Of a DNA stretch of 64,000 nucleotides, positions 24,701 to 37,130 are shown one piece after another. A program made the position numbers and the translations under genes. Each line of letters opens with the position of its first letter. Positions within the stretch are counted from its first letter, which is position 1. The DNA comes from Cryptomeria japonica (taxonomy: Eukaryota; Streptophyta; Pinopsida; Cupressales; Cupressaceae). A model generated the notes under the pieces. The model was given only the letters and a program-made list of their open reading frames with translations, had not been told where the DNA came from and searched no databases. The stretch spans positions 220,461,415 through 220,525,414 of the forward strand of contig NC_081410.1 of the NCBI RefSeq assembly GCF_030272615.1, written 5' to 3'.

Positions 24701-26101
24701 TCGAGAACAGGTGGCTGCTGTGGTGAGCTCTGCTGTCAATGTCAAAAAGCCTGGAGATATTATGACCTTGACTGCAGGTGCAGCCACAGGTACTTCATGA
24801 ATACACATTTCCTGAAGAAACTTCTTTCAAGCAAAATTTCTGATTGTGATGTTGCAACTTGCATGGAATACGTTCAATTGTCATATTTTCCTTACACTAC
24901 CAGATTATACCATGCCAATTCCAGCCCAACGATGACTTTGGATAAAACCCTCTCTGATTATCTGATATTTCATATTGGATACAGTATTCTCTTGTTTTTC
25001 TGAATACTTTCATTAAGTTTATCTTCCCGGATTGATCTATGCCTGTTAACTTCTCAGAAGGATACTGCCATGTTTTATTGTTTAGAGGGAAGAAATTGGG
25101 TGTTTATGTTGTAGATATGTGCTTTGCCCCTGGAATCTCTTATAAAATTCTCTTCCTGCTCAATCAGCCCTGCGTGGAGCAGCAACTCTGAAAGCGAGGG
25201 CACAGAGAGAATTATGGAGCCATGCCTCGGTTATTCCATATGAAAAGGGATCCAATCCATTATCTCGATTTAGTGGAGAGTTAGTTCCTGAGGATAATGA
25301 ATCAGAAATATCTTCCCAGGATTTTCTAGCAAGAGGAGGTGAACTTTTAAAGCGCACAAGAAAAGGTAGTTTATCTTTTAGAAAGGAATATCTGTTTGGT
25401 TGAATTAAGGTACTTGAGTTAATACAGCTTCTAGTTCTGACTAATGAAGAATGCTGTTAACAGGTGTCATTCACTGGAAACAGGTAGCTGTTTATATCAA
25501 CAAGAGATCACAGGTGAAAATCATTTTTGTTTAGTATTTTCTAGTTTTGGTGGCATATTGCCTAGTGAAATTCTGTTTCATGCCTCTCTTTTGCATAGTG
25601 CACATCGCATGGTGATGAAAGTCTGCCTGCATGAATAGAAATTCAGGCAAGAGTCTGTATTTAATTGTGGATATTTCTTGTCCTCTTAATGTTCCAGAAT
25701 GCATTGCAGGTGGTGGTGAAACTGAAGAGCAAGCACATTGGTGGTACATTTTCAAAGAAAAAAAAGAGTAAGGAAGCTTTTGTGTGCCATTTTATTTGAA
25801 GTTTTTTGACTGCAGGGAGTTATGGATAAAGAAAATTCCATTTTCATGCTTGATCTTCAACTTTTCTAAAGCTTGCACCCATTTGTTGTACATATTGCCA
25901 GGTATTGTCTATGATGTTTGCAGTGACATCCCTGCTTGGCCAGGCAGAGACTTATTAGAGGGAGAACAGAGGCGCCATTTTGGTCTTAGAACTGCTCGTG
26001 GACTAATGGAGTTTGAATGCAGCAATGAGAAAGAACAGCAGATATGGACAGAAGGGATTAGGCATTTGCTTTCCTTGGCACAAAATCAGAAGAAACTATA
26101 G
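21701..26101 (+). CDS. DUF828/PH-like domain protein (FORKED-like, VAN3-binding family), 7 exons
   Basis: Proposed coding exons are 21701-22033, 23325-23444, 24414-24789, 25168-25365, 25464-25513, 25710-25767 and 25902-26101. They total 1335 bases (444 residues plus stop). All introns are GT-AG and the frame is continuous. Residues about 20-60 hold [20 protein letters not shown], the conserved start of the DUF828 (auxin canalisation) domain. Residues 112-151 are a Ser-rich stretch ending [11 protein letters not shown]. Residues about 160-280 hold [20 protein letters not shown] and a long Ala-rich helix. Residues about 344-440 form a PH-like domain ([44 protein letters not shown]). Known relatives bind the ARF-GAP VAN3/SFC, act at the trans-Golgi/endosome and affect PIN1 traffic and vein patterning; that role here is inferred. 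An alternative acceptor at 25698 would add four residues (NALQ). A polyadenylation-like AT-rich element follows near 26200. Confidence 0.93.
23570..23815. repeat. 140-bp duplication within intron 2
   Basis: The segments around 23585-23670 and 23725-23805 share tgtttgt..cattgt.ttatcc and ctgatctttgccacactgat. It lies wholly in the intron and includes no splice site used by the model. Confidence 0.75.
24100..24345. repeat. Three imperfect repeats within intron 2
   Basis: Units starting at about 24101, 24212 and 24291 each contain a gtaactatct-like head, ttgcaaatt.g.gc and tatttagttgct. Just upstream of exon 3. Confidence 0.7.
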
Positions 26102-26683
26102 GGCAATATTCTTCCACGTTGGTCAGATTTGGTGTATTATGACACCAATTATTATGTTTGCTTTCAGAGGTTGAGGATTGTGTAATTCCCATCCGAATTA
26201 AATAATGAAAGAATTAGTGTGCTTCTCTCAAAACAATATGTACATATAGCTTGGTTCGGGCTTGCTAGGGAAGTGCCACCGGCAGCTATTCATAGAAGAT
26301 GCTATGAGATTTGATTTCATATACATGTAAATTATATTAATTTTCCTGAACCACACAGTCCATGGTCTCTGAATCTTCCTATAATTCATTGTTCATATGG
26401 TCGTTTATTAATACCCTCATTACATGAGGAGGAAAAAGCTATAAATTCACACTTTATTTGTTAGTTGTGCTTAATTGTAGGTTAGCCAGTATTAACCCGA
26501 CTCTATGATGTCGAGTCAGACTAAGGGTCTTTTGGAATGGCAATTAAATTGAAGCAAGGGATTTGCTGACCAAAAGTAGCACATTAACTTTGACTAATAT
26601 TCACTTTGCATTTGATGAACCACTTACAAATTTGGTATTGATTTATTTGCTTCTGCATGATATTCTGTCTCTTAAAGAATCCT

Positions 26684-26781
26684 GGTAAATGAAATGTAAT
26701 TCAACTTAATCAAACATGTGAAAATAATTTGGGTAAATGGAATGGAATTCAATTTAATTAAACGTGTGAAAACAATTTGAG
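26684..26781. repeat. 48-bp tandem duplication
   Basis: Copies start ggtaaatgaaatgtaattca at 26684 and ggtaaatggaatggaattca at 26732, each ending near aatttg. Confidence 0.8.
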
Positions 26782-27477
26782 GTTTCTTGTGGTCTACCTT
26801 AAGTATCTATTTTTCTCTGAGGAATCGTCCAATCCTGACAGCCTAGCCTTCGTAGCTGTCACTGATACAGAGTTTGGGTGAAGCAACAGAAGCGTACTTA
26901 GCGAATTTAATTTTATCAGTCTGACTATCAATTGATGGCAACAATTTGACAGCTTCCTCTTAGGTCTTTTTAACTCCTTTGTAAGAGCCTGTTCTCCAGT
27001 TTGGTCAGCTTCTTATGAAACCTCTTCAACACCTTTATCAGAACCCCTACCTCATTGCAGTCTCCCTAATGTAAGGGGTAACACCATGTTATATTAGAGT
27101 GGGTAATGCTAACTTCTGTACGATATCTTATTACCCCATACCCATTTTTGCTCCGGTGGTTTTGTTACAACTCTATTTTCCTACAATAACCCCTATCAGC
27201 ACATGTTGTGGTGTGTTCAATTGTAGCAGAGGCTGTAAAGTCTAATTTCAGTGTACATTTTTATTGAAGAATTGCTAAGTTGTTAGTATGTGCAACTGAT
27301 AAAAGCCGAACCATAAATAATCAAACTTAGATAAATGGTCAAAAATGAGATTTTGGAAGGATTAGTTTTACTTGGTTTGAGTTTTGCTTATACAAATATA
27401 ATCACCGCCTACTGGTTTTTTGAATCTTCCCAGAAATGACACTGTGAAATGACTATTTTTTAACTCTTGCGTGCCTA

Positions 27478-27715
27478 ACAGATCCACAGTTACTACCCAA
27501 AAGTTAAAACAATAGCTATAAGCAGACAAGTAGCATACAGAGACAATTAGAAAAATTGTCAAAATCTGATGTACCATTTAGGATCTGTGGGTACATAACA
27601 GATCCACAGTTACAATCCAGAAGCAAGAACAATGGTTATAAACAGTTAAGTTGCATACGAAAATAACTAAAAAAATATTGTCAAAATCTGATGTACCATT
27701 TAGAATCTGTGAATG
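27478..27715. repeat. 120-bp tandem duplication
   Basis: Two copies start aacagatccacagttac at 27478 and 27598 and both end with atctgatgtaccatttag.atctgtg. Confidence 0.88.
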
Positions 27716-29261
27716 TGCAAAGTTAGCTATAATTACTAATGATACTTTTCCCTATTAAATTGATTGATATAATGAATTTTTGTAATACCCGGATGATATT
27801 GTGGAGATCCAACTGATTTTTGACTAAATTCGCCATTAATTGATCAAATTTGATTTGCAAGGAAGAGATCTATATCATGGGCCCGACACATTTATTAGGA
27901 GATTATTGATACTAATAAAGATGTTGGTTGTTGAGAGCAAATTGTGTACTAGAAGATGGAGTAGTTAGTTCGGGTGGTAAAGGAGACTTTTAGTTGGAGT
28001 GGAAGTTGGAGTGCAAATGAATAGCTAACTTTTAAGAGGGATCAAGGACAGTAATGGCTGAATAGTTGAGAAAAATTATATTGTTACACAAAATGAGATA
28101 GCCTAGAAATCATTTAATTTCAAATGAAAAGAATCAACATGCATGAGACAAACTCGGAAGGAATTGCTATAATAAGATGCGATGGTTGCCTAGAAGATGG
28201 GAAATATGAAATTGTGATTGAAGTTGTTCTAATGGGCAGTTGAAGAGAGTAGAGTAGTGAGTGGATTGCATAATAATATATGAAATTGAAGAGGGAAGCC
28301 TATGGAGATTCAACAAAACCTGGGTTATTGCTATAATAACATTGATCAACGGAAACTTTTGCTGCACCAGTTCTATATTTTATTATAATCTAAACAATTC
28401 ACATAATTGGGAGGGAAGTTTCTATTGCAGGGGTGCCCATTCATGTTAAGAATGATGATATTACAATAACAAATATCAAGGGCCATATAAAAAAGAAAAC
28501 TCTATCAACATGGAAGAAAAATTATTCAAAAAAAACTTCTTAGTGGTGAAATTACATGGCAATGACTCACTAGGTTTTGGGCCATTTTGAAGGATGTCTG
28601 TAGTATATTCTTATGTTTGTTCATGATTAGATGTTTAGTTTTGTTTGTTTCTTATTCCTTTACACTTATTTCAATGCATTTGATTTTATTTCATCCCTAT
28701 CTACACACTACTCATCTGTTTACTATTATTTAGTCATTTATTGCATATAAAATTGTACATATGTTGAAACATCTTTACATCATCTCAAAATTAACTAAGT
28801 ACATATTAGCATATCTTGGTGTAATCTTTGTATTCAAAGACATTAAATATGCAATCAATTCACATGGTCAAACGAGGAGCATTCAATTTAGGAACATTTG
28901 GATGAAGAACTCAAAAATAACACATATGCATCAAAATCATATAAGCCATTTGTGCATGTTGTCTTAGATAAGTAGCTCTAAACCATAAAGTTCACTCTAA
29001 TAGAGGGTTGACTTAGAGAATATGATCTTAGTGCTCCAACAAACTCTCTAAAGTGTTTATAAACATTGTGTTGACAAAATCAAACACAAGGCAAAGGTGC
29101 AAGGAACATTATTGCAACTTTATGTTAGATCATTCCCATGAGTTGCAATTCATTTTTGCAACACTTGGGATTGTACTTGAAGCACTTAGGATTGATCTAT
29201 TCAATTATGAGAGCAAGTCAGTTCAAATTCCATCGCTATGCTTCTAATGCATATAAGAAGT

Positions 29262-29447
29262 TGTAATTTTAAGTTAGAGTAAAAATATTATGATCAAAAC
29301 AACAAAGAACTATTTATCAACCACTAAAATTAGCTAATACTTTCATTTCTAGTATGTAATTTTAAGTTAGAGTAAAAATATTATGATCAAAACAACAAAG
29401 AACTATTTATCAGATACTAAAATTAGCTAATACTTTCATTTCTAGTA
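29262..29447. repeat. 93-bp tandem duplication, nearly identical
   Basis: Copies start tgtaattttaagttagagta at 29262 and 29355 and end tcatttctagta; only a few bases differ. Confidence 0.9.
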
Positions 29448-30079
29448 TTTCTAGATTTCAAAGTGTTATATGGTTTATAATAGCTTTAAAGAAGGTTAAT
29501 CAAATGTCTTATTTTTTTATTAAACCTAAATTTGGTAAAATCACTTTATCTATTTATATTTTGGTGAACACAACTTGTCCTACATCTTTTAGGCTTTTGA
29601 CCTTATGGTTTGTTTCTCCCATTACGGTTTTCAGATATGACTTTTTTAATTATCTTCCGCATCATAGTTGAGTAGGGTTTCAATTGTTTTTTGTGATTCA
29701 TCTGCTATATCTTTGCTTTAGGGTTTTGTGACACATTGTAACATTGCTTAATACCTATTTTACATTTGTTGATTTGTTTTAGACCTAATAAGCATTTGAT
29801 TTTTTCATCTAATATTAGATTAAATACATCTTTTACACCATTTGACCTTATGATTTGATTCTTTCATTATCCCATACATAGTTCATCTTATCAACCCACA
29901 CTTGAAGTGTCATTGTTTATCATGGATCCATATAGGTCATTTTCTCTTGTTGATTTACATGCATAAAATTCAAATTTTGACATGTTCATACAACTTTTGG
30001 CTTTTGATCCTTCATCCCTGATGAACTTATGTCTTTTTATACTATGGGTGGGGATGTATTGTCCATGGAGGCACTATTT

Positions 30080-31990
30080 AATTGTATAATTTCTTTACCT
30101 CTCTCTCATATATTTGGTTAGTGCTTTTTACTTTATCTTGGATATCCTTAATTCACTTGCTTATGAGATTCATATTGATCTTATTTTATCTATGGTTTGT
30201 GATCATGATGATCATGTTAGTGATACACTTGAGATTACAAACATTGACGAGGCCATGCTTCCTTAATCATATTCATGGCATTGATGTACCTCATGATATG
30301 TCGCTTGCATGTCTTAGTTCTATATCTATTTTTGTAGATCCATTCTCTTTTGATGATACAACTCGTGATAGTGATCTACATGCATTGCCTTGTGTTCAAC
30401 TGGATAGCATTTATAACTTATCATGATGTTTCTTTAATATCTCAAGTGAATCCCATGGATATTTTCATTATGTTCTTTTGACTAATGATACCTTACATGA
30501 TGATACCATGCTTGTTAACAATAATTATTTTTCTCCTAAGGATATTACTCACATTTTATTGCCTCTTTCCATATTACATGCTGACATTATTATTTTTAGT
30601 GAGGACTTACTACTTGATTTTGATGGTTCTATTAATTCTTCTTTACAAATTAAATCTTTCTTACTTTTCAATTATGAGTATTTGGAGGATGCTATTTTAT
30701 TGATTAGTGAATTTAGACTTCATTTGAGTGGTAGAGCATTATAATGGTTTGACTCATCTTGTTTAGATTACATATATTTTATGAACTTGGCACATACTTT
30801 CATTATTTATTTTTCAAGCCCTATTGCATAAGAAGATAGTACGAACTAGTGACAACTTCTCATGATTTATCTTTTGTTTCTTTTCCATCATCTACATCTA
30901 GTAAACATATATTTTTATACATCTCATGCTAGAATTCTATTTTCACTCATGAATTTTTCTACTTTTACTTCTCTTGCTTCATCTTTCCTTGAGGATCCTA
31001 GTGATGGTGATAAACATGTTTTACCTTAACACAAGGTTGATAATCCTTCTCCCCTATCTTTCAAATCATGCCTTACAGATGATATGTTTAGCAATAAGAA
31101 GAGCTATATGCCTTTATCTTCTCATGATGATTTGTTCCTCATACACACTTTAGTGGTCCTTCTTTAGTAATCCCATCATTTTCTATATACATCATAATGG
31201 TTTAAAACTTTTTGATAGAGACTCTCATTTGGACCAACTCATGATTTCACATGAAATATCTTTGAATAGTTACGTGAAACTCCTACTTATATCTTGCACA
31301 TTTTAAAATATTTACTTAATGTATATAAGGGCAATGTGATACTAGATGATGATAAATTTTCTTCAACTATTACACATGGATTTGGGGCAAATTGAAAATA
31401 ATATTTCTCCTTATTTGAGCTCCCTCACTAGTGAAATAGCATATCTAAAAAATGTTGATGATTATGAACAAAACCTTAAACAAAAAGATCCTATCAAATT
31501 TCTATTACACATTCATTTGGCACATGACATCTTGACTTATCCCACACCAAGTGGATTTGTGGCACCTTATTTTTTAAAGTATACTATTGTAGAAACATTG
31601 ATTCATTATGACATTTATAGTAATTCCAAGTTATGTGCCTCACTTGTTTTTACAAGGATCAATTTCTTGCTAAGGTGTTCTCATCAAGTTTGAGTGGTTA
31701 TGCACTTACTTGGTTTGATTCAATATCATATGCTTCTATCATTTCCATTGAAGATTTGGTTGGTTCTTTCATGAAACATTATTTTATTATAATATTGCAC
31801 CTAATACATATGCTATTGACCTCATGAAATAAAAACAAGAAAAATAAGAGCTAATTAGAGATAACATATCATAATTTTAAGGATTAGCTTTTATTCAAGT
31901 CACACTTTAGATGATGAAAAATTTCAAAACATTTTCATGGATGGTTTAGTTCCAGTCTTCAAGTTTCAAGTATATTACATGCATTGTCAC
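30080..31990 (+). pseudogene. Relic of a Ty3/gypsy gag gene
   Basis: Two decayed stretches read as Gag. At about 31633-31827 a frame gives AKVFSSSLSGYALTWFDSIS, then EDLVGSFMKHYF, the pattern of the retrotransposon Gag core (Leu-x3-Ala-x2-Trp-Phe and a following helix). Downstream codons resemble YSSHTLDDEKFQNIFMDGL, another Gag-like segment. At 30478-30830 a similar but weaker stretch ends LSGRAL-stop-WFDSSCLDY, suggesting a second gag fragment or a duplication. Stops and frameshifts are frequent. The relic is cut at 32008 by the copia LTR. No pol domain follows. Confidence 0.55.
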
Positions 31991-32007
31991 TTATTTTCAT
32001 AGCTATG

Positions 32008-32526
32008 TGTTGCAAATGTGAAGATGATTGATGTTTCAGTATGGTTGTCAACATACTGATTGTGTTTTCCACGCTTGATTGTTGCTCCAGATGTTCAGAC
32101 TTATTGCAAATATATTCATGATATGTCAGCACATTGTTGGATATTGCTTTGAGATTCCTATTTTGTGGTTTGGTGGTCCAGAAGGTATTTTTCAGAAGTC
32201 TATGTTGTGCTGATGATGCTTTTTTTGATAGAGTTTGTAGAGCTCAACATTGATCCACATCTTTAGTTCTTTTGCTGTGTTTCTGGTTTTGTGCTTCTAG
32301 TGCATACATCTTCATTATTTTGATTTGACATGTATTGTTGTGCTCTAGAAGTCTTCTTACCCAATCTGGTTAACCTCAGATGTTCTTTTTGGTCTGGTGA
32401 TTGCGGCATTTGGATGACATGTTGTTGTATTGTGGTGTGGTCCACTTTTCATTCCTCTCCATCGCAAGAATGCTTAGTGAAGACCTATTTTTTGAATTAT
32501 GATTTATTGTCTCCTTGACTGACTAG

Positions 32527-32572
<46 letters not shown>

Positions 32573-33127
32573 ATCACTTGTAATGAAAAATATGATAAAG
32601 AAGGCTTAGCTAAAGGAAGTTGATTGTAGAAGGAAGTTCTATCTTTGACAATGTAAAGTGGCTGATTAGTGTGGTTGTTCATTGATGTTGTTTGGTACAG
32701 TGGCAGTGAGACTAAGGTTTCTTTCAACATTGCAACATAGTAGCATTTGTGCTTTTTGTGGTGGATTATTTCTTTCTTCCTCTAGGTAGTGAGCCCTCCT
32801 TTTCTTGTAGTTTTAGCTGGGCAATGAGCTCACCTACAGTGAGCAATCCTGGCAGTGAGCCCTCTTGTAAAAACCACCTTAACCGATGTCACCCTAACAT
32901 GTGTTCTATTATGAGAACTAAAATTCTCTGTGGTTTTTCCCTCCTTGGGTTTTCCATGTCAAATTTGGTGTCTCTTGTGTGTGCTCTTTTCATGTGATCA
33001 TTTGTTCATGGTTATGTAATCTGAAATTTATATTTGTCGAATCTAATTATGTAATCAGTTAAATTTCAATTAACAACTGATTCAACCCCCCCCTCCCCCC
33101 CTCTCAATTGTCTAGATTATTCAACTA
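32008..33127 (+). repeat. 5' LTR of the copia element
   Basis: It starts tgttgcaaatgtgaag, repeated with small differences at 37885 in the 3' LTR. It ends after the C-tract (acccccccctcccccctctc near 33084) at a caacta, where ca would be expected. A long AT dinucleotide run lies inside at 32526-32570. Confidence 0.8.
32526..32570. repeat. AT microsatellite
   Basis: Uninterrupted (AT)n of about 44 bases inside the copia LTR. Confidence 0.97.
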
Positions 33128-33128
33128 T

Positions 33129-33148
33129 TGGTATTAGAGCTTTGGTTC
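33129..33148 (+). promoter_or_regulatory. Primer-binding site of the copia element
   Basis: Tggtattagagctttggttc directly after the LTR resembles the initiator-Met tRNA site of plant copia elements (tggtatcagagc) with one change. Confidence 0.85.
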
Positions 33149-33155
33149 CTAGAAA

Positions 33156-34094
33156 GTGAGACTAACTACTCGAGGAGATCTGATGGCACACAAATTGAAT
33201 ATCCCTACCTTTGAAGGATGTAACTATAGTTTCTGGAAAGTAAAGATGCGAGGATATTTGATTTCTCTGAGTTACAAGACTTACAAGGCTATGAAGACTA
33301 AGTATTTGACACTAGGAAATGGACCTACTACATCGGATGAGATTGAATCTTATGAAGAAAATGAATGAGCAAGGTATGCTATCTTTAGTGCTTTATCTAA
33401 AATTGAATTGGTGAATTGATTTAGATACTAATTATGAAGTGTGAGAAAGGTTGAAAAGTATTTATGAAGGAAATGAAAGAGTCAAGCTATCTAAGATGCA
33501 AACTGCTAAGTGCACTTATGAGAATTTGAGAATGGATTAAGGTGAAGGAGTTGTGAGATATTTTCAGAAGGTTGATAGTGTTGTGAATGAAATCAGAGAT
33601 CTTGGAGATGTTTTGGATGAAAAGGATGTAATACAGAAGATCATGAGAACCTTACTGGAGAGTTTCAGTGATAAAATATCAGCTATTGAAGAAACCTATG
33701 ATCTAACAAAATTCACTAGAGAACAGTTGTTTGGCACCTTAATTATGTTTGAGATGAAGAAGTTTGGCAAAGAAAAAGAAAAATTAGAAACAACTTTAAA
33801 GCATCAAAAGCATCAGATGAAGATTCTGATGATGAAAGCTTGGATGAGATGGAAGCAAATTTTGTGAGAAAACTGAAAAGAAGAACCAACAAGTATAAAG
33901 GTATGTTACCTCTTAAATGTTTTAAATGTGGAAAGATTGGTCATTATGCATCTAGATGTCCCGAAAGAGGATCAAAACATATGTTTAAGGATTATAAAGG
34001 AAAATTCAATAAGAAAGCCTACTATGTTAGAGATGATGCTAGAATTTTAGATGATGGTCAAATTATGAGGATGGTGATTGTTTGTTCATGGTAG
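33156..34094 (+). pseudogene. Copia gag (broken)
   Basis: Gag coats the genomic RNA. The N-terminal part at 33156-33368 reads LNIPTFEGCNYSFWKVKMRG, the typical start of copia Gag in plants. The middle part is at 33553-33867 (VVNEIRDLGDVLDEKDVIQK, then EQLFGTLIMFEMKKFGK). A zinc knuckle, CFKCGKIGHYASRC (C-x2-C-x4-H-x4-C), lies at about 33918-33960. Stops occur at 33366 and 33538, with a frame change near 33850. Positions 33966-34094 are basic Gag tail. Confidence 0.85.
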
Positions 34095-34640
34095 AAAAAG
34101 ATGGACCTAAATCTAATAACTCTAAGATTGTTGAGACTGTTGCTTCAACATTACATGTTAGGAGAGATAGAAATGAATGGTCGATTGACAGTGGAGATGA
34201 TCAAGGAAGCAAACCATTTAGATTTGGAGATGAAAAATATGATGGTGGTTCTATTAGATCTGGAGATGATCATATTGCTCAAATTGTTGGAATTGGTTCT
34301 ATTACCTTTGATGAAAATCATAACACTGGCAATGTTTACTATGTAAAAGGATTACATCATAATCTTTTTGGTGTTGGACAAACATGCGAAAATGGTTACA
34401 ATGTTGTTTTTCATGATGGTGGTTGTAAATCCCATCTGTAAAGTACTTCAAGGTTTTTGGAAGCACTTGTTATATCCAAAGAGATGAAGGAAAACCTAAA
34501 TGGTTTGCTTCCTTGATCATCTTCATTGTCAATCAACCATTCATTTAGATTTGGAGATGGTCAGATTGTTCAAATTGTTGGAATTGGTTCTATTATCTTT
34601 GACGGAAAGCATAACACTGACAATGTTTACAATGTTTGTT
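34082..34640 (+). pseudogene. Copia protease with partial duplication
   Basis: The frame at 34082-34441 has NEWSIDSGDDQGSK, holding the D-S-G catalytic triplet, then SGDDHIAQIVGIGSITFD and GNVYYVKGLHHNLFGVGQ, the usual copia protease to integrase link. A second, out-of-place copy of the middle section (ggagatggtcagattgttca to gacaatgtttac) follows at about 34550-34635, and 34444-34500 repeats a segment that recurs at 34850 in integrase. This indicates internal rearrangement. Confidence 0.75.
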
Positions 34641-34649
34641 CAATCTCTA

Positions 34650-35230
34650 TGGTTACATAGTTGAAAGGATGAACAAGACTATTCAAGAGGTGGCAAGAAC
34701 TATGATCAAGGAAGCCAACCTACCGGAAGTTTACTAGAGAGAAGTTATACACAATGCCATGGATACCCTAAATAGAGTTTTATTCAGAAAGAAGTTTGGG
34801 AAGACATCATGTAAACTATAGTATGTAAGAATCCCATCTATAAAGTACTTCAAGGTTTTTGGAAGCACTTGCTATATCCAGAGATATGAAAGAAACCTTC
34901 GAAAGTTTGATAGCAAAGTAGATAAAGGTATATTTCTTGGTTATTCTACAAAGAGCAAAACTTACAGATGTTATAACAAGAGATTGAACAAAATTGTCGA
35001 AAGTGCAAATGTGAAGGTCGATGAGAAAATTTCAAAAGAAGTTGTTATACAAGAAGGGTATGGATCTGATGAAGGAGAAGAGAAGAGAAAAGATGAAGAA
35101 AGGCTTAAAGAAACCTGGGTTGCTCCAGTAACTACATAAAAAACCTCGAGGTATGTGCATAAAAATCATTCTAAGAATCAAATCATAGGAGATAAAAACA
35201 GAGGATTCATTACATGAAGCAAAGCTGGTG
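34650..35230 (+). pseudogene. Copia integrase C-terminal remnant
   Basis: Only the end of the catalytic core and the C-terminal part survive: ERMNKTIQEVARTMIKEANL (with the Glu region of the DDE triad), then KYFKVFGSTCYI and KGIFLGYSTKSKTYRCYNKR, a conserved copia block. The zinc-binding domain and the first two acidic residues are missing between 34440 and 34650. Stops follow at several places. Confidence 0.8.
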
Positions 35231-35269
35231 AAGAATAAGTTATTTTGTGATTACTTTCTGAGACTGAAC

Positions 35270-37130
35270 CTAAGATAGTTGAAGAAGCCTGGAAAGATCA
35301 GAATTGGATGAAAGCTATGAAGGAAGAGCTAGATCAAATTGAGAAAAATTGGACTTGGGAATTGGTACCTAGACTGACTAATAAGCACGTATTAGAACAA
35401 AGTGGGTGTTCCATAATAAACTAAACGAGGATGGTCAGGTTGTAAGAAACAAAGCAACATTGGTACGCAAAGGTTACACTCAAGTTGAAAGAATTGATTT
35501 TGAAGAAACTTATTCTCCTGTTTCTAGAATGGAGGCTATTCGAATAAGTTATTTTGCGATATATAAGGATTTCAAAGTCTAGCAAATGGAGGTGAAATTA
35601 GCATTTATGAATGGAATTAAAAGAAGAAGTCTACATTGAACAACCAGAAGGATTCAGGTTATTAGATGATCCAGATGTTGTTTACAGATTGGGGAAGGCA
35701 TTGTATGGATTAAAGGAAGCACCTAGAGTTTGGTATGGAAGGTTAGATAAGTATCTACCGAGTCAAGGTTTTCAAAAAGGGTTTGCTGACAACAATCTCT
35801 ACTTCAAAGTTGAATCAAGTAAGATCTTAATCGTTGTTGGGAAAATGGTGTCTCAACCTTGCATTTACATAAGGTTACTATTTATAGTAAGTTTTCATTT
35901 GGCCACAAAATGGTGCAAAGTTCTCCCCGAAGTTTCTGGTTGGCTAGATAAGCATTCCAGTAAAGTTATGTCGCAAGATCACAACTAGTTTTGAAGATAT
36001 TAAATTTTTTCGTTTTGAAGGGGTCTAATGAAAGGTTTAAATTTGATTTTGAGGACTTTAGAGGCCCTGAAATGACTTAAAAAGTAGGCGTAAATGTCGT
36101 AGTAGTTTACGAGGCAATAGAGCACTTCACGAGATTTCTGGTGTTTCAAACGGTTCATCAATCAGACACATGGTTCACAAGTTATGGCCTCCAAAAGTTT
36201 GTACTCCTGAAATAGGAAACGTAAAATACATCGAACACATAAATGGGTTGTAAAAGGGAGGGACACGTGTTGATGTGTGTTTTAACACGTCATAGGGCAT
36301 CTAGAAGGGAGATAAGATCATCTACACCTTATTGGGTGGTTTTAGCCCATGGTTTTGTAATACCGTTTGACGATTTCTTATATTGTATCTCCTTTATATG
36401 AGGTGCGTGAGATAGAGGTTGTGTGTAAGAGTCTTATGGCTATTGAGTTACCTCTGAATATCTGATTAGTGGTACTCCTACAAAGAGCTTGCTCTCAAGT
36501 ATATTATAATCTATTTTTTGTTGTTGAATAATGTATTGGGCGACTTTAAGAGTGTGGCTTTTTTCTTCTGAAAGGGGTTTCCCCACATAAATCACTGTGT
36601 TATGGTTTGAATGTTATTATACCTATTAATGTTTTATGTAACTGTTGTGATGATTTGAAATTTTTTTGCATTACCCTCCTCTCAAGGTTAGTGTAGGAAG
36701 TTGTTCCGATACTTAACTTCCTTACAAAAGGAATTTAAAATGTCTATGATCGGTGACTTGAATTTCTTTCTTGGATTACAAGTAAATCAAAATAGTAAAG
36801 ACATTTTCATTTCTCATTCAAAATGTGCTAAAGAACTGTTCAAGAAATTTGGATTGGAGAACTCCAAACTAGTAGTGCTCCCATGACTACTGAATGCAAG
36901 TTGACTAATGATGACAAATCCCCTAAGACCAATGCAAGCAAGTATAGATCAATGATTGGAGAATTTTTATATTTGACTAATACAAGACTAGATATCATGT
37001 ATGTTATTTGTCTTGCAGCTAGATTTCAGCAAGAACAAAAAGATTCACATGTTGTTGCAGTAAAAAGGATATTCAAATACTTGAAAGGAATAGAAGATTT
37101 TGGATTGTGGTATCCCAAAGGATAAAACTT
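35270..37130 (+). pseudogene. Copia reverse transcriptase, split by an inserted LTR
   Basis: The start at about 35280-35400 reads EEAWKDQNWMKAMKEELDQI. The fingers are frame-broken. At 35611-35845 the frame gives KEEVYIEQPEGFRLLD and YRLGKALYGLKEAPRVWYGR, ending at SSKILIVV. The catalytic YVDD that should follow is absent. Foreign sequence occupies about 35843-36690, after which RT resumes with FRYLTSLQKEFKMSMIGDLN and FFLGLQVNQNSKDIFISHSK. The thumb continues to 37125 (KYRSMIGEFLYLTNTRLDIM). Confidence 0.85.
35843..36692 (+). repeat. Foreign copia-type LTR inserted in the RT gene
   Basis: It starts near tgttgggaaaatggtgtctc and holds the polyadenylation-region block common in plant copia LTRs (cttctgaaaggggtttcccc near 36567) and a ccctcctctc tract near 36676. 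No internal coding sequence is attached, so a solo LTR is likely. The RT codons for YVDD and about ten following residues are missing, so the insertion is accompanied by a small deletion. Exact ends are uncertain. Confidence 0.65.

Larger units (their letters stand above)
26102..29640. other. 3' flank and intergenic DNA with three short tandem duplications
   Basis: The first 120 bases are probably the 3' UTR. The rest is AT-rich with no gene that I can support. Tandem duplications lie at 26684-26781 (48 bp), 27478-27715 (120 bp) and 29262-29447 (93 bp). The short ORFs at 28761-28967 and 29053-29247 show no motif. Confidence 0.6.

Noticed and set aside
24515-24808. Antisense Ala/Thr-rich ORF opposite exon 3
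   Set aside because: Shadow of the Ala-rich coding exon of the DUF828 gene.
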